A stretch of 48,170 nt of DNA, taken from Acidobacteriota bacterium. GTDB lineage: Bacteria; Acidobacteriota; Terriglobia; Terriglobales; Acidobacteriaceae. Both the position numbers and the translations under genes were made by a program. Under the pieces are notes generated by a model, which saw nothing but the letters and a program-made list of their open reading frames with translations, was not told the DNA's origin and did no database searches. The number at the start of each line of letters is the position of its first letter. Position 1 is the first letter of the stretch. The stretch is from contig JAFDVV010000019.1 in the NCBI GenBank assembly GCA_018268775.1, positions 220,483 to 268,652 of the forward strand, written 5' to 3'. Below, one piece after another: positions 1-8,518 of this stretch.

Positions 1-1021
1 TTAGATTGTGTGTGACCGTGCGAATCGTTCGGTTAACAAGATCCGTACGGTCATAAAGCGGCACAATGCGTACACCTGGAGGTAGAGTCTTTTGGATTTC
101 CGCCAGGCTGTCCTTCACTCGAATGGCAACGGCCCTTGAGTTTTGCCCAACCAGCATCATGGCCACTCCTAGAACAATTTCCCCCTTTCCATCCTCCGTA
201 GCGAATCCGTTGCGGACCATGGGCGCAAAGCGGACAGTGCCAATATTGCGGACATATATCGGTATACCGGTCGGCGAATTGCCAACCACAATGTTCTCGA
301 TATCGGACAGACTGCCAATCAGCCCTTCGCCACGGATGAGAGACTGTTGCTCAGAGTGTTCAATGTATGCCCCCCCTGAGTTCGCATTGTTATTGGAAAG
401 CGCTTCAATCACTCGCTTAAGAGGTATGTGATAGCCCGTTAGTTTGTCATTGTCCACTTCGACCTGATAGGTCTTAAGCTCGCCTCCCTGGCTGTTGACC
501 TCGACGATCCCCGGCACTTGGCGTAGCTTTGGGGCGATGTCCCAATCCAGAATCGTCCTCAGCTCCATAGGGCTGCGTCCGGGTCCAGTGACCTTGAACT
601 GATAAATTTCCCCTAACCCGGTGGAGATGGGACCCATTTCAGGAACGCCTACACTGGCTGGGATAGCTTCTTTCGCTTGCGGCAGCCTCTCGTTGACGAG
701 GTTCCTGCAAAAGTAGGTGTCCATGCCATCCTTGAAATAGATAGCGACATAGGACAGGCCGTACTTCGATGTTGACTGGATGTGCGTGACTCCAGGCAAC
801 CCACTCATTGCCTGCTCAACAGGAAATGAAATCAGTTGCTCAACTTCCAGCGGAGAAAGACTGGGAGCGCGTGTGAGGACAAGCACCTGGTTCGGCGTAA
901 TGTCTGGTTCGGCGTCCATGGGAAGGTTGCGAACCGATATGACGCCAAGCACGATGAGAAATGCGGTCGCCACCAGCACGAGAACACGATAACGAAGGGC
1001 AAGGTCAACAAGGCGATCCAT
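1..1021 (-). CDS. Heavy-metal RND efflux pump (CzcA/CusA type), N-terminal 340 residues only
   Basis: This is the inner-membrane proton-driven pump of a tripartite metal exporter. The visible part starts with MDRLVDLALRYR, a first membrane helix at about residues 10-30, then LPMDAEPDITPNQV and SPLEVEQLISFPVE. Those phrases are typical of the heavy-metal (HME) branch rather than the drug (HAE1) branch. The porter domain follows. The window ends before the TM4 charged residues that would separate Cu/Ag (CusA) from Co/Zn/Cd (CzcA) pumps, so the metal is not decided. The ATG overlaps the stop of the fusion-protein gene by one base (TGATG), so the two are translationally linked. The gene continues past position 1. 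Confidence 0.93.
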   Translation of the reverse strand, partial: MDRLVDLALRYRVLVLVATAFLIVLGVISVRNLPMDAEPDITPNQVLVLTRAPSLSPLEVEQLISFPVEQAMSGLPGVTHIQSTSKYGLSYVAIYFKDGMDTYFCRNLVNERLPQAKEAIPASVGVPEMGPISTGLGEIYQFKVTGPGRSPMELRTILDWDIAPKLRQVPGIVEVNSQGGELKTYQVEVDNDKLTGYHIPLKRVIEALSNNNANSGGAYIEHSEQQSLIRGEGLIGSLSDIENIVVGNSPTGIPIYVRNIGTVRFAPMVRNGFATEDGKGEIVLGVAMMLVGQNSRAVAIRVKDSLAEIQKTLPPGVRIVPLYDRTDLVNRTIRTVTHNL

Positions 1022-2211
1022 CAGTCGTTGTCTCCCATGCTGCCAACCGCAAGGATAGATTTCAAATGGAACGCCCCTTGCGTTACCACCGGCTCCCCTT
1101 CAGAAAGACCGCTGACAATTTCGGTCAAATCTCCTACTGTGGCCCCTTTTTCCACTCCGCGAGCCTCAAATTGAGTAGGCGTGCGGCGAATGAAAACAAC
1201 GTTCTTGCCTCCAACCTCCTGGAGTGCGCTGGAAGGTACCGCTATCGCCCGCTTGCTGAATTTTGTAGGGAGCTTGATGCTGGCAAACATGTCTGTCTTC
1301 AAAAGCAAATCTGGGTTTGCCACATCACACCGAACCCGGGCAGTCCTGGTCTGCGGATCGATCACATCGCTGATGTACGCAACGCGCCCTTCAAAGGAAC
1401 GGTTCGGGTAAGTGTCTACAGTGATAAATGCATTTTGTCCGACATGCACACTGGCAAGGTCCTTTTCATACACCTCTGCCTGCACCCAGACATGAGAAAG
1501 ATTGGCTATGGCAAAAACGGTACGGCCGGCGTCTACGACATCTCCGGGAGATGCTTGTGCTTTGATAACGACTCCGGAGAATGGGGCCTTGAGTGCGGTA
1601 AGCGTTCCGCTTGCCCTATTATCTGGCACTCCAAAACGGCGCAACTTCTGGTGGATACCATCGATAACGGCTTGTTGCGAACTGATGTTCGCCTCTATTT
1701 CCTTTTGCTCCGCCTTGCTCGATTCGTAGTCCTTCACTGATCCCGCTCCGATATCGGCTAAGCGACGGCTGCGTTCGGCTTGATTGATGGCCGGAATCAA
1801 CTGGGCCTTCATGCGTTCCAAATCGGCGCGAGCGGATAGTTCCTGTGTGAGCAGTTCCCCAGCTTCGATGTTGTCGAAGATTGCGAGAGTCTGTCCGGCG
1901 TCAACTCTGTCGCCAACCTTCGCATGGACTTCCAGAATGCGTCCTTGCGCGAGTGGGCTGATTTGTGCAACCTTGCTGTCGATTGGTTGAACCGTACCTG
2001 TGACTGTCAGATATCGCGTCAGTTGTTTCACTTCTGCGGGCGCCACGACCAAACCGACATGTTTCTGTGCGGAGGCAGTCATATCGACCAGGGTTGGCTC
2101 GCCCGCGGACTCTTTCTGGGCTGATGGCTGATCATTATCTGGGTTGGAGTGGCGATTGCAACCCATCATTAGGAACGCGCCGCATGCAAAGAGCAGAACC
2201 AATTTTTTCAT
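1021..2211 (-). CDS. Periplasmic membrane fusion protein of the metal efflux system (CzcB/CusB type)
   Basis: A 396-residue lipoprotein adaptor linking the RND pump to the outer-membrane channel. A type II signal with lipobox ending LMMGC puts the lipidated cysteine at residue 18. An HlyD-like core follows: a lipoyl half (ISPLAQGRILEVHAKVGDRV), a long alpha hairpin at about 110-195, the second lipoyl half (LKAPFSGVVIKAQASPGDVV), then beta-barrel and membrane-proximal domains. The start overlaps the stop of the channel gene by four bases (ATGA). There is no His/Met-rich N-terminal metal-binding extension, so the specific metal cannot be named. The order C-B-A in one operon is typical of czc/cus systems. 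Confidence 0.93.
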   Translation of the reverse strand: MKKLVLLFACGAFLMMGCNRHSNPDNDQPSAQKESAGEPTLVDMTASAQKHVGLVVAPAEVKQLTRYLTVTGTVQPIDSKVAQISPLAQGRILEVHAKVGDRVDAGQTLAIFDNIEAGELLTQELSARADLERMKAQLIPAINQAERSRRLADIGAGSVKDYESSKAEQKEIEANISSQQAVIDGIHQKLRRFGVPDNRASGTLTALKAPFSGVVIKAQASPGDVVDAGRTVFAIANLSHVWVQAEVYEKDLASVHVGQNAFITVDTYPNRSFEGRVAYISDVIDPQTRTARVRCDVANPDLLLKTDMFASIKLPTKFSKRAIAVPSSALQEVGGKNVVFIRRTPTQFEARGVEKGATVGDLTEIVSGLSEGEPVVTQGAFHLKSILAVGSMGDND

Positions 2212-3497
2212 GGCAGATTTTCTCCCACGGCGCGTTCGACTTCAGCCCAGCTTCGAGCAGCGTCGGCTTGCGCATCGATGTAGGCCAATTGCGCATCGAC
2301 CAAACGGCGCTGCTCATTGAGCACATCCAGAAGGCGAAGCTGGCCAAGTTTATAGGCTTCACGAATCACGGAAAGATTGGCGCTGGATGGCTGGATCACT
2401 CCGCTCTTGAGCATCCGCAAAGAATCGGAAGCGCTCCTCCATCGCTGATAAGCAGATTCAACTTCAAGCGGGATGGTCCTTTCCAGATATTCCTGATGTA
2501 AACGTGCGCTGGTGGTGCGTGCGGTTGCAGCCTGGACGTTCCCAGCACCGCTGCGGCTCGTTCGCAACGGAATGGACACCCCAAAAGTGAGGATGTCGGT
2601 TTGATCACGGATACGGCTTAGCGTGCCATTGCCGGTAAACCCGAAAAGACCATCGAATTGGCTGTTCTGGCGGCTGTAACCCGCTGAAAGGGTCACATCG
2701 GGTTTTGCTTCAGCCTTTGCAAGTTCTACGTTAGCCGATTGTTGCTCTTCCTCAAGACGCGCGGTTTTGAGGTCTGCGCGGTTTTGTAATGCCTTTTGTT
2801 GCAGTGCATCCAGTTGGACTGGAATCGGGGCAGGAAAATCCGTATCGGGAATGGGCGTTGTGCTGCTAAGTCCTGCAAGCCGACGCAATTCAAATTCGGC
2901 GGATGCCAGCCGACTCCGGGCGCTTATCTGCGAGACTTCGGCTCGACTGATTTCAACCTTGAGCAATCCCGCCTCAAGCGGTGCGACATCGCCTTCTTTA
3001 ACGCGAGCTTCTGTCAGTCTCAGCGTATCCTGATTGAAGGTCATCAGGTCACTTAGCAACTTGACCTTGCGACGCCCCGCCAGCACCTCGGCATATGCGG
3101 CCTTGATCTCAAAAGCAAGCTCCGTTGTTCGGCCTTGTAGCTCTGCTTCTGCCAAATCCACCGAAAATTCGGCCACGCGGATGCGCTTTCCACGTTTACC
3201 AAATGTCTCAATGGGCTGTGTGTATTCGCCACCGTATTGCTCTTCACCGATGGTGCCGAGAGGCTTTCCTGTCGCCCCATTCAATCCGAGTGTCGGAGCA
3301 GGCCGTACTCCAGCTTGACGCACGATGCCCTTCGCCTCGGCGATCCGTTCCCGAACAGCAGCCAAGTCCTGATTGTTCGCAATCCCCGCCCGCACAAGAT
3401 CGTCTACCGTGGATATGGTTGACGGCACTTGTTGTGCTCCCAGCACTGAAGCCGAAAGCAATAGCGCGCACAGGGAAAAGACACCTTTCCCTCGCAT
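2208..3497 (-). CDS. TolC-family outer membrane channel of the metal efflux system (CzcC type)
   Basis: A 429-residue outer-membrane factor with a Sec signal peptide at about 1-22 (SLCALLLSASVLGAQQ). Two outer-membrane-efflux repeats rich in long alpha helices follow, for example KLLSDLMTFNQDTLRLTEARVKEGD and, near the C-terminus, the matching IREAYKLGQLRLLDVLNEQR (typical TolC-family YxxGxxxxLDVL phrase). The start is supported by AGGAG a few bases upstream. It is the second gene of the metal efflux operon, after the cysteine-rich protein and before the fusion protein. Confidence 0.92.
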   Translation of the reverse strand: MRGKGVFSLCALLLSASVLGAQQVPSTISTVDDLVRAGIANNQDLAAVRERIAEAKGIVRQAGVRPAPTLGLNGATGKPLGTIGEEQYGGEYTQPIETFGKRGKRIRVAEFSVDLAEAELQGRTTELAFEIKAAYAEVLAGRRKVKLLSDLMTFNQDTLRLTEARVKEGDVAPLEAGLLKVEISRAEVSQISARSRLASAEFELRRLAGLSSTTPIPDTDFPAPIPVQLDALQQKALQNRADLKTARLEEEQQSANVELAKAEAKPDVTLSAGYSRQNSQFDGLFGFTGNGTLSRIRDQTDILTFGVSIPLRTSRSGAGNVQAATARTTSARLHQEYLERTIPLEVESAYQRWRSASDSLRMLKSGVIQPSSANLSVIREAYKLGQLRLLDVLNEQRRLVDAQLAYIDAQADAARSWAEVERAVGENLP

Positions 3498-3537
3498 ACT
3501 CTTCTCCTGAATTTGTCAGAATTGATATTAAAGCCGC

Positions 3538-3846
3538 TTACGAGAGTTGCGGAGGGTGGTCGATCGGGCGCGGAGCTAACAATGGCTGCTCAACGCTGAT
3601 TTCCCGAGGTGCCGGGATGCTCACCACATAAGGGGTAAAATCAAGATGCTTTGTAAGCACCAGATGAGCACAGCAACACATGCAATTGTCGCCAGAATTG
3701 GGCGCATGGTGCTTGTTCAGGGGAGGATTGGTGTTTGAGATGTAGCAATCTGAAGATGGCAGGAGGTCGCAGGCAAGCACTTCCACGGCTGTGAACAGCA
3801 CGAGGAAAACCGCTGTGAGGCGGAATGCTTTGGACCAAAAACCCAT
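3538..3846 (-). CDS. Small exported cysteine/histidine-rich protein, unknown function
   Basis: A 102-residue protein not recognised as a named family. It has a hydrophobic N-terminus (about 8-25, RLTAVFLVLFTAVEVLAC) that could be a signal peptide or anchor. Cysteines follow at the end of that segment and at CDLLPSSDC. The striking part is GDNCMCCCAH, flanked by HH. Its end is proline-rich. It sits 40 bp upstream of the czcC-type gene on the same strand, so it is probably the first gene of the metal efflux operon. A periplasmic metal-binding or sensing role is inferred only from the Cys/His cluster and position. The Shine-Dalgarno match is weak. Confidence 0.6.
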   Translation of the reverse strand: MGFWSKAFRLTAVFLVLFTAVEVLACDLLPSSDCYISNTNPPLNKHHAPNSGDNCMCCCAHLVLTKHLDFTPYVVSIPAPREISVEQPLLAPRPIDHPPQLS

Positions 3847-3964
3847 TCCCGCAATGATAACCCAACACCGGGTGCATTGCCCCGCCTGAATTCAAATGGC
3901 TTGAGCTACCGATTGCTCTGACGACTACGTACCTATTCAGCCCGTCGGGTGGGTAGGCAAAGGC

Positions 3965-3983
3965 GCTCGCGTAAAACGCGAGC
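3965..3983. repeat. Short inverted repeat between the efflux operon and parB-like gene
   Basis: Perfect 7-bp arms (gctcgcg / cgcgagc) around a taaaa loop. It lies upstream of the cysteine-rich gene and downstream of the parB-like stop. It could be a weak terminator or an operator; no T-run follows directly. Confidence 0.45.
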
Positions 3984-4021
3984 CACTGCCGAGGGTGGGA
4001 AGACGGGCGATCAAGAAATAT

Positions 4022-4043
4022 GGGGTCTGCTTGCGCAGACCCC
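4022..4043 (-). terminator. Probable terminator hairpin after the parB-like gene
   Basis: A perfect 9-bp stem (ggggtctgc / gcagacccc) with a four-base loop lies 18 bp beyond the stop of the minus-strand parB-like gene. On that strand it is followed by ATATTTCTT, a poor U-tract, so termination may be partial. It separates the ardC-parB unit from the metal efflux operon. Confidence 0.55.
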
Positions 4044-4060
4044 GATGGGCGTTCTTTCGA

Positions 4061-5647
4061 TCAAGCCGATTTCTTCGTTTTGGCCGGAAAGGATTTGGCG
4101 GTGGTCTTTTTCTCTGTTCTTGCCTTTTCTCTGGCAGCGAACTCCCGCTTGACTTCAAGAGCAATCGCATTGGTGTCTACCTTATAGACTGCCGCGCCAT
4201 CGCTCAAGACTTGCGCGGCATTGGAGCGGGATGCGGAGAGCACGATTGTCAGTTCGACAATCACTCTCCCCAAGGCGCTTTCCTCGGCACGACGGAGATA
4301 GGCCGAAAACAATTTCCCAATGGAGTCACTGTCTTTGGCCTTCTTGATGCTGTGCTGTCGGGCAATCGCAGTCAATCGGTTCTCATCCAGCATGAACGAC
4401 AGCCGCTCCGCGACAAAAAGCAGATCGCGCTTCATCAGCCGAACGGGTACGGCTTCTGCGATGGCGGCGAGTACGCGAATGCCTGTGAGGTTGGCAAGCG
4501 CCTGTTCTCGGCGCTGCTTCTCCTGCTCGGCCTTCCAATGGGCATCGGCGGTTGGCTTCTGCTTATTGGGGCGGTGGATCGGACAGGTTGGGTCGGCACA
4601 GATTTTGCGAAATTCGCCTTTCTCCGTGCCTTCTGTAATAATGGCGTCGGTCATCGATTTGCAGCTCTTGTACTCCGGCCAATCGCGCTGCTTGTTCTGC
4701 GGCTTTTCCTGCTTGATTTCGACATACTTGTTGCGCGGGATCACCGTGCTCCCGTCGGTTGGTTGACCGTAGGCAGCGGAGATTTGTGCTAGCTTCGGTT
4801 TTGCCGCGATGGTTTTCGCAACATGTGCGTCCACTTTCGTCTGGTAGCAGGCGGGGTCAGTGCAAGCGTCCTGCCGAACATCTGCGAATAGCAGCTTGTT
4901 ATGGCCTGTCCGCTTCGGGCAATCGTGGCAACTGCCCGCTTGCGGGTTGAGGGTTGCGTCGCTCTTGGAAAACGGTGCATCACTCAGGATGAGCATGATG
5001 TTGTGCTCAATCCAGTCCTTGAGGTTGCGAACCGGTAGCAAGATGCGTTTGCCCTTGCTGCCGCCTCCCCAATCTTCACGGAAGCAAGCGGAGAGCGCCT
5101 GTTCCTGCTCGGCTGGTTGAAGTTTCGCCAGTAGTAGCGCGTGGCCTACGCCAATCTCGTCTTTAGCGAACGCCTCGACCACTACGGGAGCGAGTTCTGT
5201 CAGCCTGATGCGTTGGGCACAATAGACGGGAGATTTTCCCGTTTTCGCGGCGATTTGCTCGATGCTGTATTTCGGCTCATCCAGATTCAGCAAAGCGCGA
5301 AAGCCCTGCGCCTCCTCCAACGGGTGAACGTCTCGGCGTTGCAGGTTCTCAATCAATTGAGCCTCCAATGCCTCGGCATCCGTGAGGTTGACGATGCGGA
5401 CAGGCACGGTTTCCGATTCGGCCATCTGCGCGGCGCGGTAACGCCGCGCTCCGGCAACGATCTCGAAGCTGCGCTCGTTCAAAGGCCGCACAAGCAAGGG
5501 CGAGAGTACGCCCTGACTGCGGATGCTGTCGGCCAGTTCTTTCAATGCCGCGTCTTCAAAAATGCGGCGCGGGTTGGACTTCGATTCCGTGAGAATCGAA
5601 AGCGGAAGGTTGCGGTATTCGGTTGCTGCGATGTTTTGAGTAGACAT
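4061..5647 (-). CDS. ParB/RepB/Spo0J-family protein with cysteine-rich C-terminal region
   Basis: A 528-residue DNA-binding protein. Residues about 10-110 form the ParB N-terminal domain, including LPLSILTESKSNPR, the GVLSPLLVRP segment and EIVAGARRYRAA (the CTP-binding GERR-like box reads GARR). Next are LIENLQRRDVHPLEEAQGF and a helix-turn-helix (IEQIAAKTGKSPVYCAQRIRL). Farther on is a Cys-rich stretch, SCHDCPKRTG then ACTDPACYQ, and later ICADPTCPIHRP, possibly a zinc site. The start is set by AGGAGAAG just upstream; a longer reading frame exists but lacks this site. No parA is adjacent, so it may regulate or stabilise the ICE rather than act in standard partition. Confidence 0.88.
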   Translation of the reverse strand: MSTQNIAATEYRNLPLSILTESKSNPRRIFEDAALKELADSIRSQGVLSPLLVRPLNERSFEIVAGARRYRAAQMAESETVPVRIVNLTDAEALEAQLIENLQRRDVHPLEEAQGFRALLNLDEPKYSIEQIAAKTGKSPVYCAQRIRLTELAPVVVEAFAKDEIGVGHALLLAKLQPAEQEQALSACFREDWGGGSKGKRILLPVRNLKDWIEHNIMLILSDAPFSKSDATLNPQAGSCHDCPKRTGHNKLLFADVRQDACTDPACYQTKVDAHVAKTIAAKPKLAQISAAYGQPTDGSTVIPRNKYVEIKQEKPQNKQRDWPEYKSCKSMTDAIITEGTEKGEFRKICADPTCPIHRPNKQKPTADAHWKAEQEKQRREQALANLTGIRVLAAIAEAVPVRLMKRDLLFVAERLSFMLDENRLTAIARQHSIKKAKDSDSIGKLFSAYLRRAEESALGRVIVELTIVLSASRSNAAQVLSDGAAVYKVDTNAIALEVKREFAAREKARTEKKTTAKSFPAKTKKSA

Positions 5648-5728
5648 GATGCGCTTCTCCTGTGGTTGAACATGCGTGGATAGGGAGAGCGGACAGCCGC
5701 TTGCCATCCGCTCATTGATAGCAGCGGA

Positions 5729-6640
5729 CTAGCTGGCGACTGCCATTGCATCTTGCGGTTCCTGCTCCTCGACTTCTGGCTTTGTTTCCAATGCCGCCAG
5801 AATGACAGCAGAGGCTTTCTGGATGACTTCAAGGCTTTCCGCCAGCAACGATGCGTTGCCGTGATAAAGCTGGATGTAATCGGCAGACGCGGTTCCGGTT
5901 TGGAGACCTACGGCCTTGCCCACCACAAAGGCGATGGCCTCGGCTTCGGTTTCGCGTACAACTTTGGTCGTTGTCGTGCGGCGGTCGGCTCGATGCAACA
6001 TCTCGTGCGCCAGTTCATGCACAAGGGTTGAAAACTCCTCGGCCTTCGACTGTCCCGGCAGTAGAACGATCTTGCCGCCGTAGCTCACGCCCATTGCTGG
6101 CGCGATACGCTCGTTGAACTCAAGCTCGATGCCCTGAGCATTGACGAAGCCAATCAGCCGGTCGCGGTTCTCTCCTGCATCGCCCTTGACGCTGGCGTGT
6201 TCGGGAAGTTCCGCACCATCGGTCTGTGAAACATCGAAGACATAGGCATTACGGAAGCCAACCAACACAGCGACATTCTGCTTGGTGAGGTCTTTTTCAG
6301 CCTCTTCCTGCGGCTTGCGCTTGATCCCAATGATGGGAGCAAGAATGCGGATGCCCTTCTCGCCCTTCTTCACCCGGCGTCCAAGCTGGTTCCACGCATA
6401 CATTCCGGCTACGCGGGTTGCGTCGGGCTTTTGCCGTGCGATCTCCAGAATGTTGCCGAAAGAATAGTTGTGAAAACGGCTCATGGCGGTGAGGTAGGCC
6501 GTGAGTGCGTCACTGCGTCCTGCCTCAAGCTGCTGGATGAGGAAGTCCACGTTCTGCTTGATGAGTTGTTGGGTGGCAGTTTTTTCCTGACTGCCACGGT
6601 TGCCGTTGCTGCTGCGGTTGTTGTTGCTTGGATATTCCAT
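5729..6640 (-). CDS. ardC: ArdC-like antirestriction protein (ssDNA-binding, zincin-like)
   Basis: A 303-residue protein. The N-terminal domain (about 20-150, LIQQLEAG..., YSFGNILEIARQKPDATRVAGMYAWNQLGR, VKKGEKGIRILAPI) matches the ArdC/LtrC-type single-stranded-DNA-binding domain. The C-terminal half has the metallopeptidase motif LVHELAHEMLHR (HExxH). Known ArdC proteins protect incoming conjugative DNA from host restriction soon after entry. The start is chosen at the ATG with AGGAGG 8-9 bases upstream rather than an earlier in-frame ATG. It lies 81 bp upstream of the parB-like gene on the same strand, so both are probably co-transcribed. A large hairpin sits in its leader. Confidence 0.88.
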   Translation of the reverse strand: MEYPSNNNRSSNGNRGSQEKTATQQLIKQNVDFLIQQLEAGRSDALTAYLTAMSRFHNYSFGNILEIARQKPDATRVAGMYAWNQLGRRVKKGEKGIRILAPIIGIKRKPQEEAEKDLTKQNVAVLVGFRNAYVFDVSQTDGAELPEHASVKGDAGENRDRLIGFVNAQGIELEFNERIAPAMGVSYGGKIVLLPGQSKAEEFSTLVHELAHEMLHRADRRTTTTKVVRETEAEAIAFVVGKAVGLQTGTASADYIQLYHGNASLLAESLEVIQKASAVILAALETKPEVEEQEPQDAMAVAS

Positions 6641-7029
6641 TGAAAAACCTCCTGAGTGCCCGTCTGGGGCGTTTTTTTCTTTCACCCAGGAGCGAAGCGA
6701 AGGAAAAAACGATCCCAGACGGCACGCAGGGTGAACGACCAAGCGGCGGAATGTAGGGTCGAGCGGCGGGCGCGGCCAAGTGCCAAACACGCACTCTCGT
6801 TTGGCGCGCGGACGTGCTGTCCCGAAGACCCGGCCCGCAGCGGCCAAGCGAAGGGCACATTCCGCTGCGCCGGGAGTGGAGAAAAGGCGCGCGAAGCGCT
6901 TACGTCACGGTTTAATTGTGTTTACTGAGCAAGACGGAACTGCGGCGACTAACGCTCTGAAGACTGGCAAGATTGATTCTAAAGAATTGCAGGTTCCTGT
7001 TATGAATGTTGAGGCCGCTTCTTGAATAC
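6641..7029. other. Gene-poor 389-bp stretch upstream of ardC
   Basis: The part next to ardC (6641-6900) is G+C-rich with a long hairpin (6661-6721) and must hold the ardC promoter, though no clear -35/-10 pair was found. The part next to arsC (about 6900-7029) is visibly richer in A and T. It contains a 35-codon plus-strand frame from a GTG at 6919 that has no Shine-Dalgarno site and is not recognised. No convincing gene is present. Confidence 0.5.
6661..6721. repeat. Large imperfect inverted repeat in the ardC leader
   Basis: Arms at about 6661-6677 and 6704-6721 pair as cgtctggg / cccagacg plus an inner cgtttttt / aaaaaacg, with a one- or two-base bulge between and a loop of about 26 bases. 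It ends about 20 bp before the ardC start on the minus strand, so it would be in the mRNA leader or in the promoter region. Confidence 0.6.
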
Positions 7030-7518
7030 TTACTGCTTCCCAATGCTCTCGATCTTCTTCTGCAGGGCAAAACTATCGAGAGTCGCCAGCGGAATACTGA
7101 GGAATAGGCTGATGCGCCGGTCGAGAGTAGCGAAGGCTTGACTGAAGGCCCGCTCGATCTCCTCGGGCATCCCCTTCACGGCAGCGGGATCGGGAATGCC
7201 CCAATGTGCGGTCATGGGATGACCAGGCCATATGGGACAAACCTCTTTCGCGGCGTTATCGCAGACCGTGAAGGTGAAGTGGAGAGGCGGAGAATCTGGT
7301 TTTGAGAACTCATCCCAGGATTTGCTGCGCAGATTCTCAGTGCTCAGACCTGCTTGCTGGATTTGCCGGATAGCCTCTGGACGCACCGCTCCCGTCGGAT
7401 GGCTCCCCGCACTATAGGCAGTAAAGTTCGGCGCGCCTTTTCGGTTCAGGATCGCTTCGGCCATGATCGACCGAGCCGAGTTCCCGGTGCAGAGAAACAT
7501 CACGTTGTAATGTGGCAT
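7030..7518 (-). CDS. arsC: Arsenate reductase, low-molecular-weight phosphatase (thioredoxin-coupled) type
   Basis: A 162-residue cytoplasmic enzyme reducing arsenate to arsenite for export or methylation. The P-loop CTGNSARS gives the CX5R motif at C10-R16. The redox cysteines are C86 and C94 in VCDNAAKEVCPIWPG, followed by MTAHWGIPDPA, the signature of this ArsC branch. The spacing of eight differs from the seven of the Staphylococcus/Bacillus enzymes and is the form I associate with Gram-negatives. The ATG overlaps the arsM stop by one base (TAATG), so arsM-arsC are coupled. Confidence 0.95.
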   Translation of the reverse strand: MPHYNVMFLCTGNSARSIMAEAILNRKGAPNFTAYSAGSHPTGAVRPEAIRQIQQAGLSTENLRSKSWDEFSKPDSPPLHFTFTVCDNAAKEVCPIWPGHPMTAHWGIPDPAAVKGMPEEIERAFSQAFATLDRRISLFLSIPLATLDSFALQKKIESIGKQ

Positions 7519-8441
7519 TAAAAATTCCTTTCCGCCGCAATGAACGAAGTGGCAGCAGTTGCGACTGGCTTGATGGCATAGATCTTCACACTTGCTGCTG
7601 CGGCGTTGATATCGTGTGCTGAGAGCAACCTGGTCAGCTCCTCGTGCAGCGATGCCGACTGATTCTGTGTTGGAGTGCAGCACGGCTCTTCTATCACCTG
7701 CAAAGGATTGCCCGCGGCAATCACAGGAGAACAGCAACCGGCCTGGTTCCCGACGTTGGCGTAAGCATTCAGGTCCGCACCGCTATCCACGATCTCTACG
7801 TGATCGAAGCCCGCAGCAAGGAGACCATCGCGGTATTCGTCGATCTTGATCGCTCCGGCAATGCAGCCGACATAAGCTGCCATGCTCTGCGCAATGGCCT
7901 CTGGAAGCTCGTGCTTCAGCGCAATGTCGCTGACGGCCACCCTGCCACCCGGTTTAAGAACGCGGGCCATCTCCCGAAAGACTGCTAGCTTGTCTGGAGC
8001 GAGATTGAGGACGCAATTACTGATGATGCAATCGACCGAGGCGTCAGAAAGCGGAATCCGGTCGATGGTCGATAGGTAGAACTCAACATTGGTGTAGCTT
8101 CCATCTATTGCGTTTGCTCGCGCACGCTCGATCATGGCTGGCGTCATGTCAATGCCGATGGCCCGGCCCTCTGGCCCAACCATCTTTGCAGCGAGAAATA
8201 CGTCCAGACCGCCGCCGGAGCCGAGATCGACGACTACCTCGCCACGTCGGATATGCGCGGTCGCCGTGGGATTGCCGCAGGAAAGCCCCATGTTGGCTGT
8301 GGCGGGAATTGAGGTCAGTTCCTCGGGGCTATAGCCGAAGGCTTCGGCGACTGCCTTCACTCCGGCGTGTTCACTGGAAAGAGAACTCTCCGCTACCGCT
8401 CCATATTTCGATTTCACGGATTCAAGCAACTGTTCTGGCAT
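7518..8441 (-). CDS. arsM: Arsenite S-adenosylmethionine methyltransferase
   Basis: A 307-residue cytoplasmic methyltransferase that turns arsenite into methylated arsenicals. The SAM motif [10 protein letters not shown] lies at 70-78. The three cysteines that bind As(III) in ArsM enzymes are present at C55 (GLSCGNP), C143 (ISNCVLNL) and C193 (VGCIAGA). Further cysteine pairs (GCC, CC) lie in the C-terminal part. The start is fixed by AGGAGG five bases upstream of the ATG. It is the first gene of the minus-strand arsM-arsC operon, divergent from arsR. Confidence 0.95.
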   Translation of the reverse strand: MPEQLLESVKSKYGAVAESSLSSEHAGVKAVAEAFGYSPEELTSIPATANMGLSCGNPTATAHIRRGEVVVDLGSGGGLDVFLAAKMVGPEGRAIGIDMTPAMIERARANAIDGSYTNVEFYLSTIDRIPLSDASVDCIISNCVLNLAPDKLAVFREMARVLKPGGRVAVSDIALKHELPEAIAQSMAAYVGCIAGAIKIDEYRDGLLAAGFDHVEIVDSGADLNAYANVGNQAGCCSPVIAAGNPLQVIEEPCCTPTQNQSASLHEELTRLLSAHDINAAAASVKIYAIKPVATAATSFIAAERNF

Positions 8442-8471
8442 AGTTCCTCCTGAAACATATCTGCTATGGCG

Positions 8472-8500
8472 ACTATATCTTTCACGTACACATTCGTCAA
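8472..8500 (-). promoter_or_regulatory. arsM-arsC promoter
   Basis: On the minus strand, TTGACG (8495-8500) and TATAGT (8472-8477) are separated by exactly 17 bp. This would start the transcript near 8465, leaving about 24 bases including AGGAGGAAC before the arsM ATG. Confidence 0.7.
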
Positions 8501-8508
8501 TGCGTATA
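8485..8508. promoter_or_regulatory. Candidate ArsR operator
   Basis: An imperfect dyad (cgtacacatt, four-base spacer, aatgcgtata; 7 of 10 pairs) covers the arsM -35 box and touches the arsR -10 box. One ArsR site here would repress both divergent transcripts. Only the symmetry and position support it. Confidence 0.45.
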
Positions 8509-8512
8509 TACT
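8505..8512 (+). promoter_or_regulatory. arsR-acr3 -10 box close to the start codon
   Basis: TATATACT on the plus strand ends six bases before the arsR ATG at 8519. A weak TTCACG at 8481-8486 could serve as -35. No Shine-Dalgarno site precedes the ATG, so the message is probably leaderless. Confidence 0.5.
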
Positions 8513-8518
8513 GAGTGC

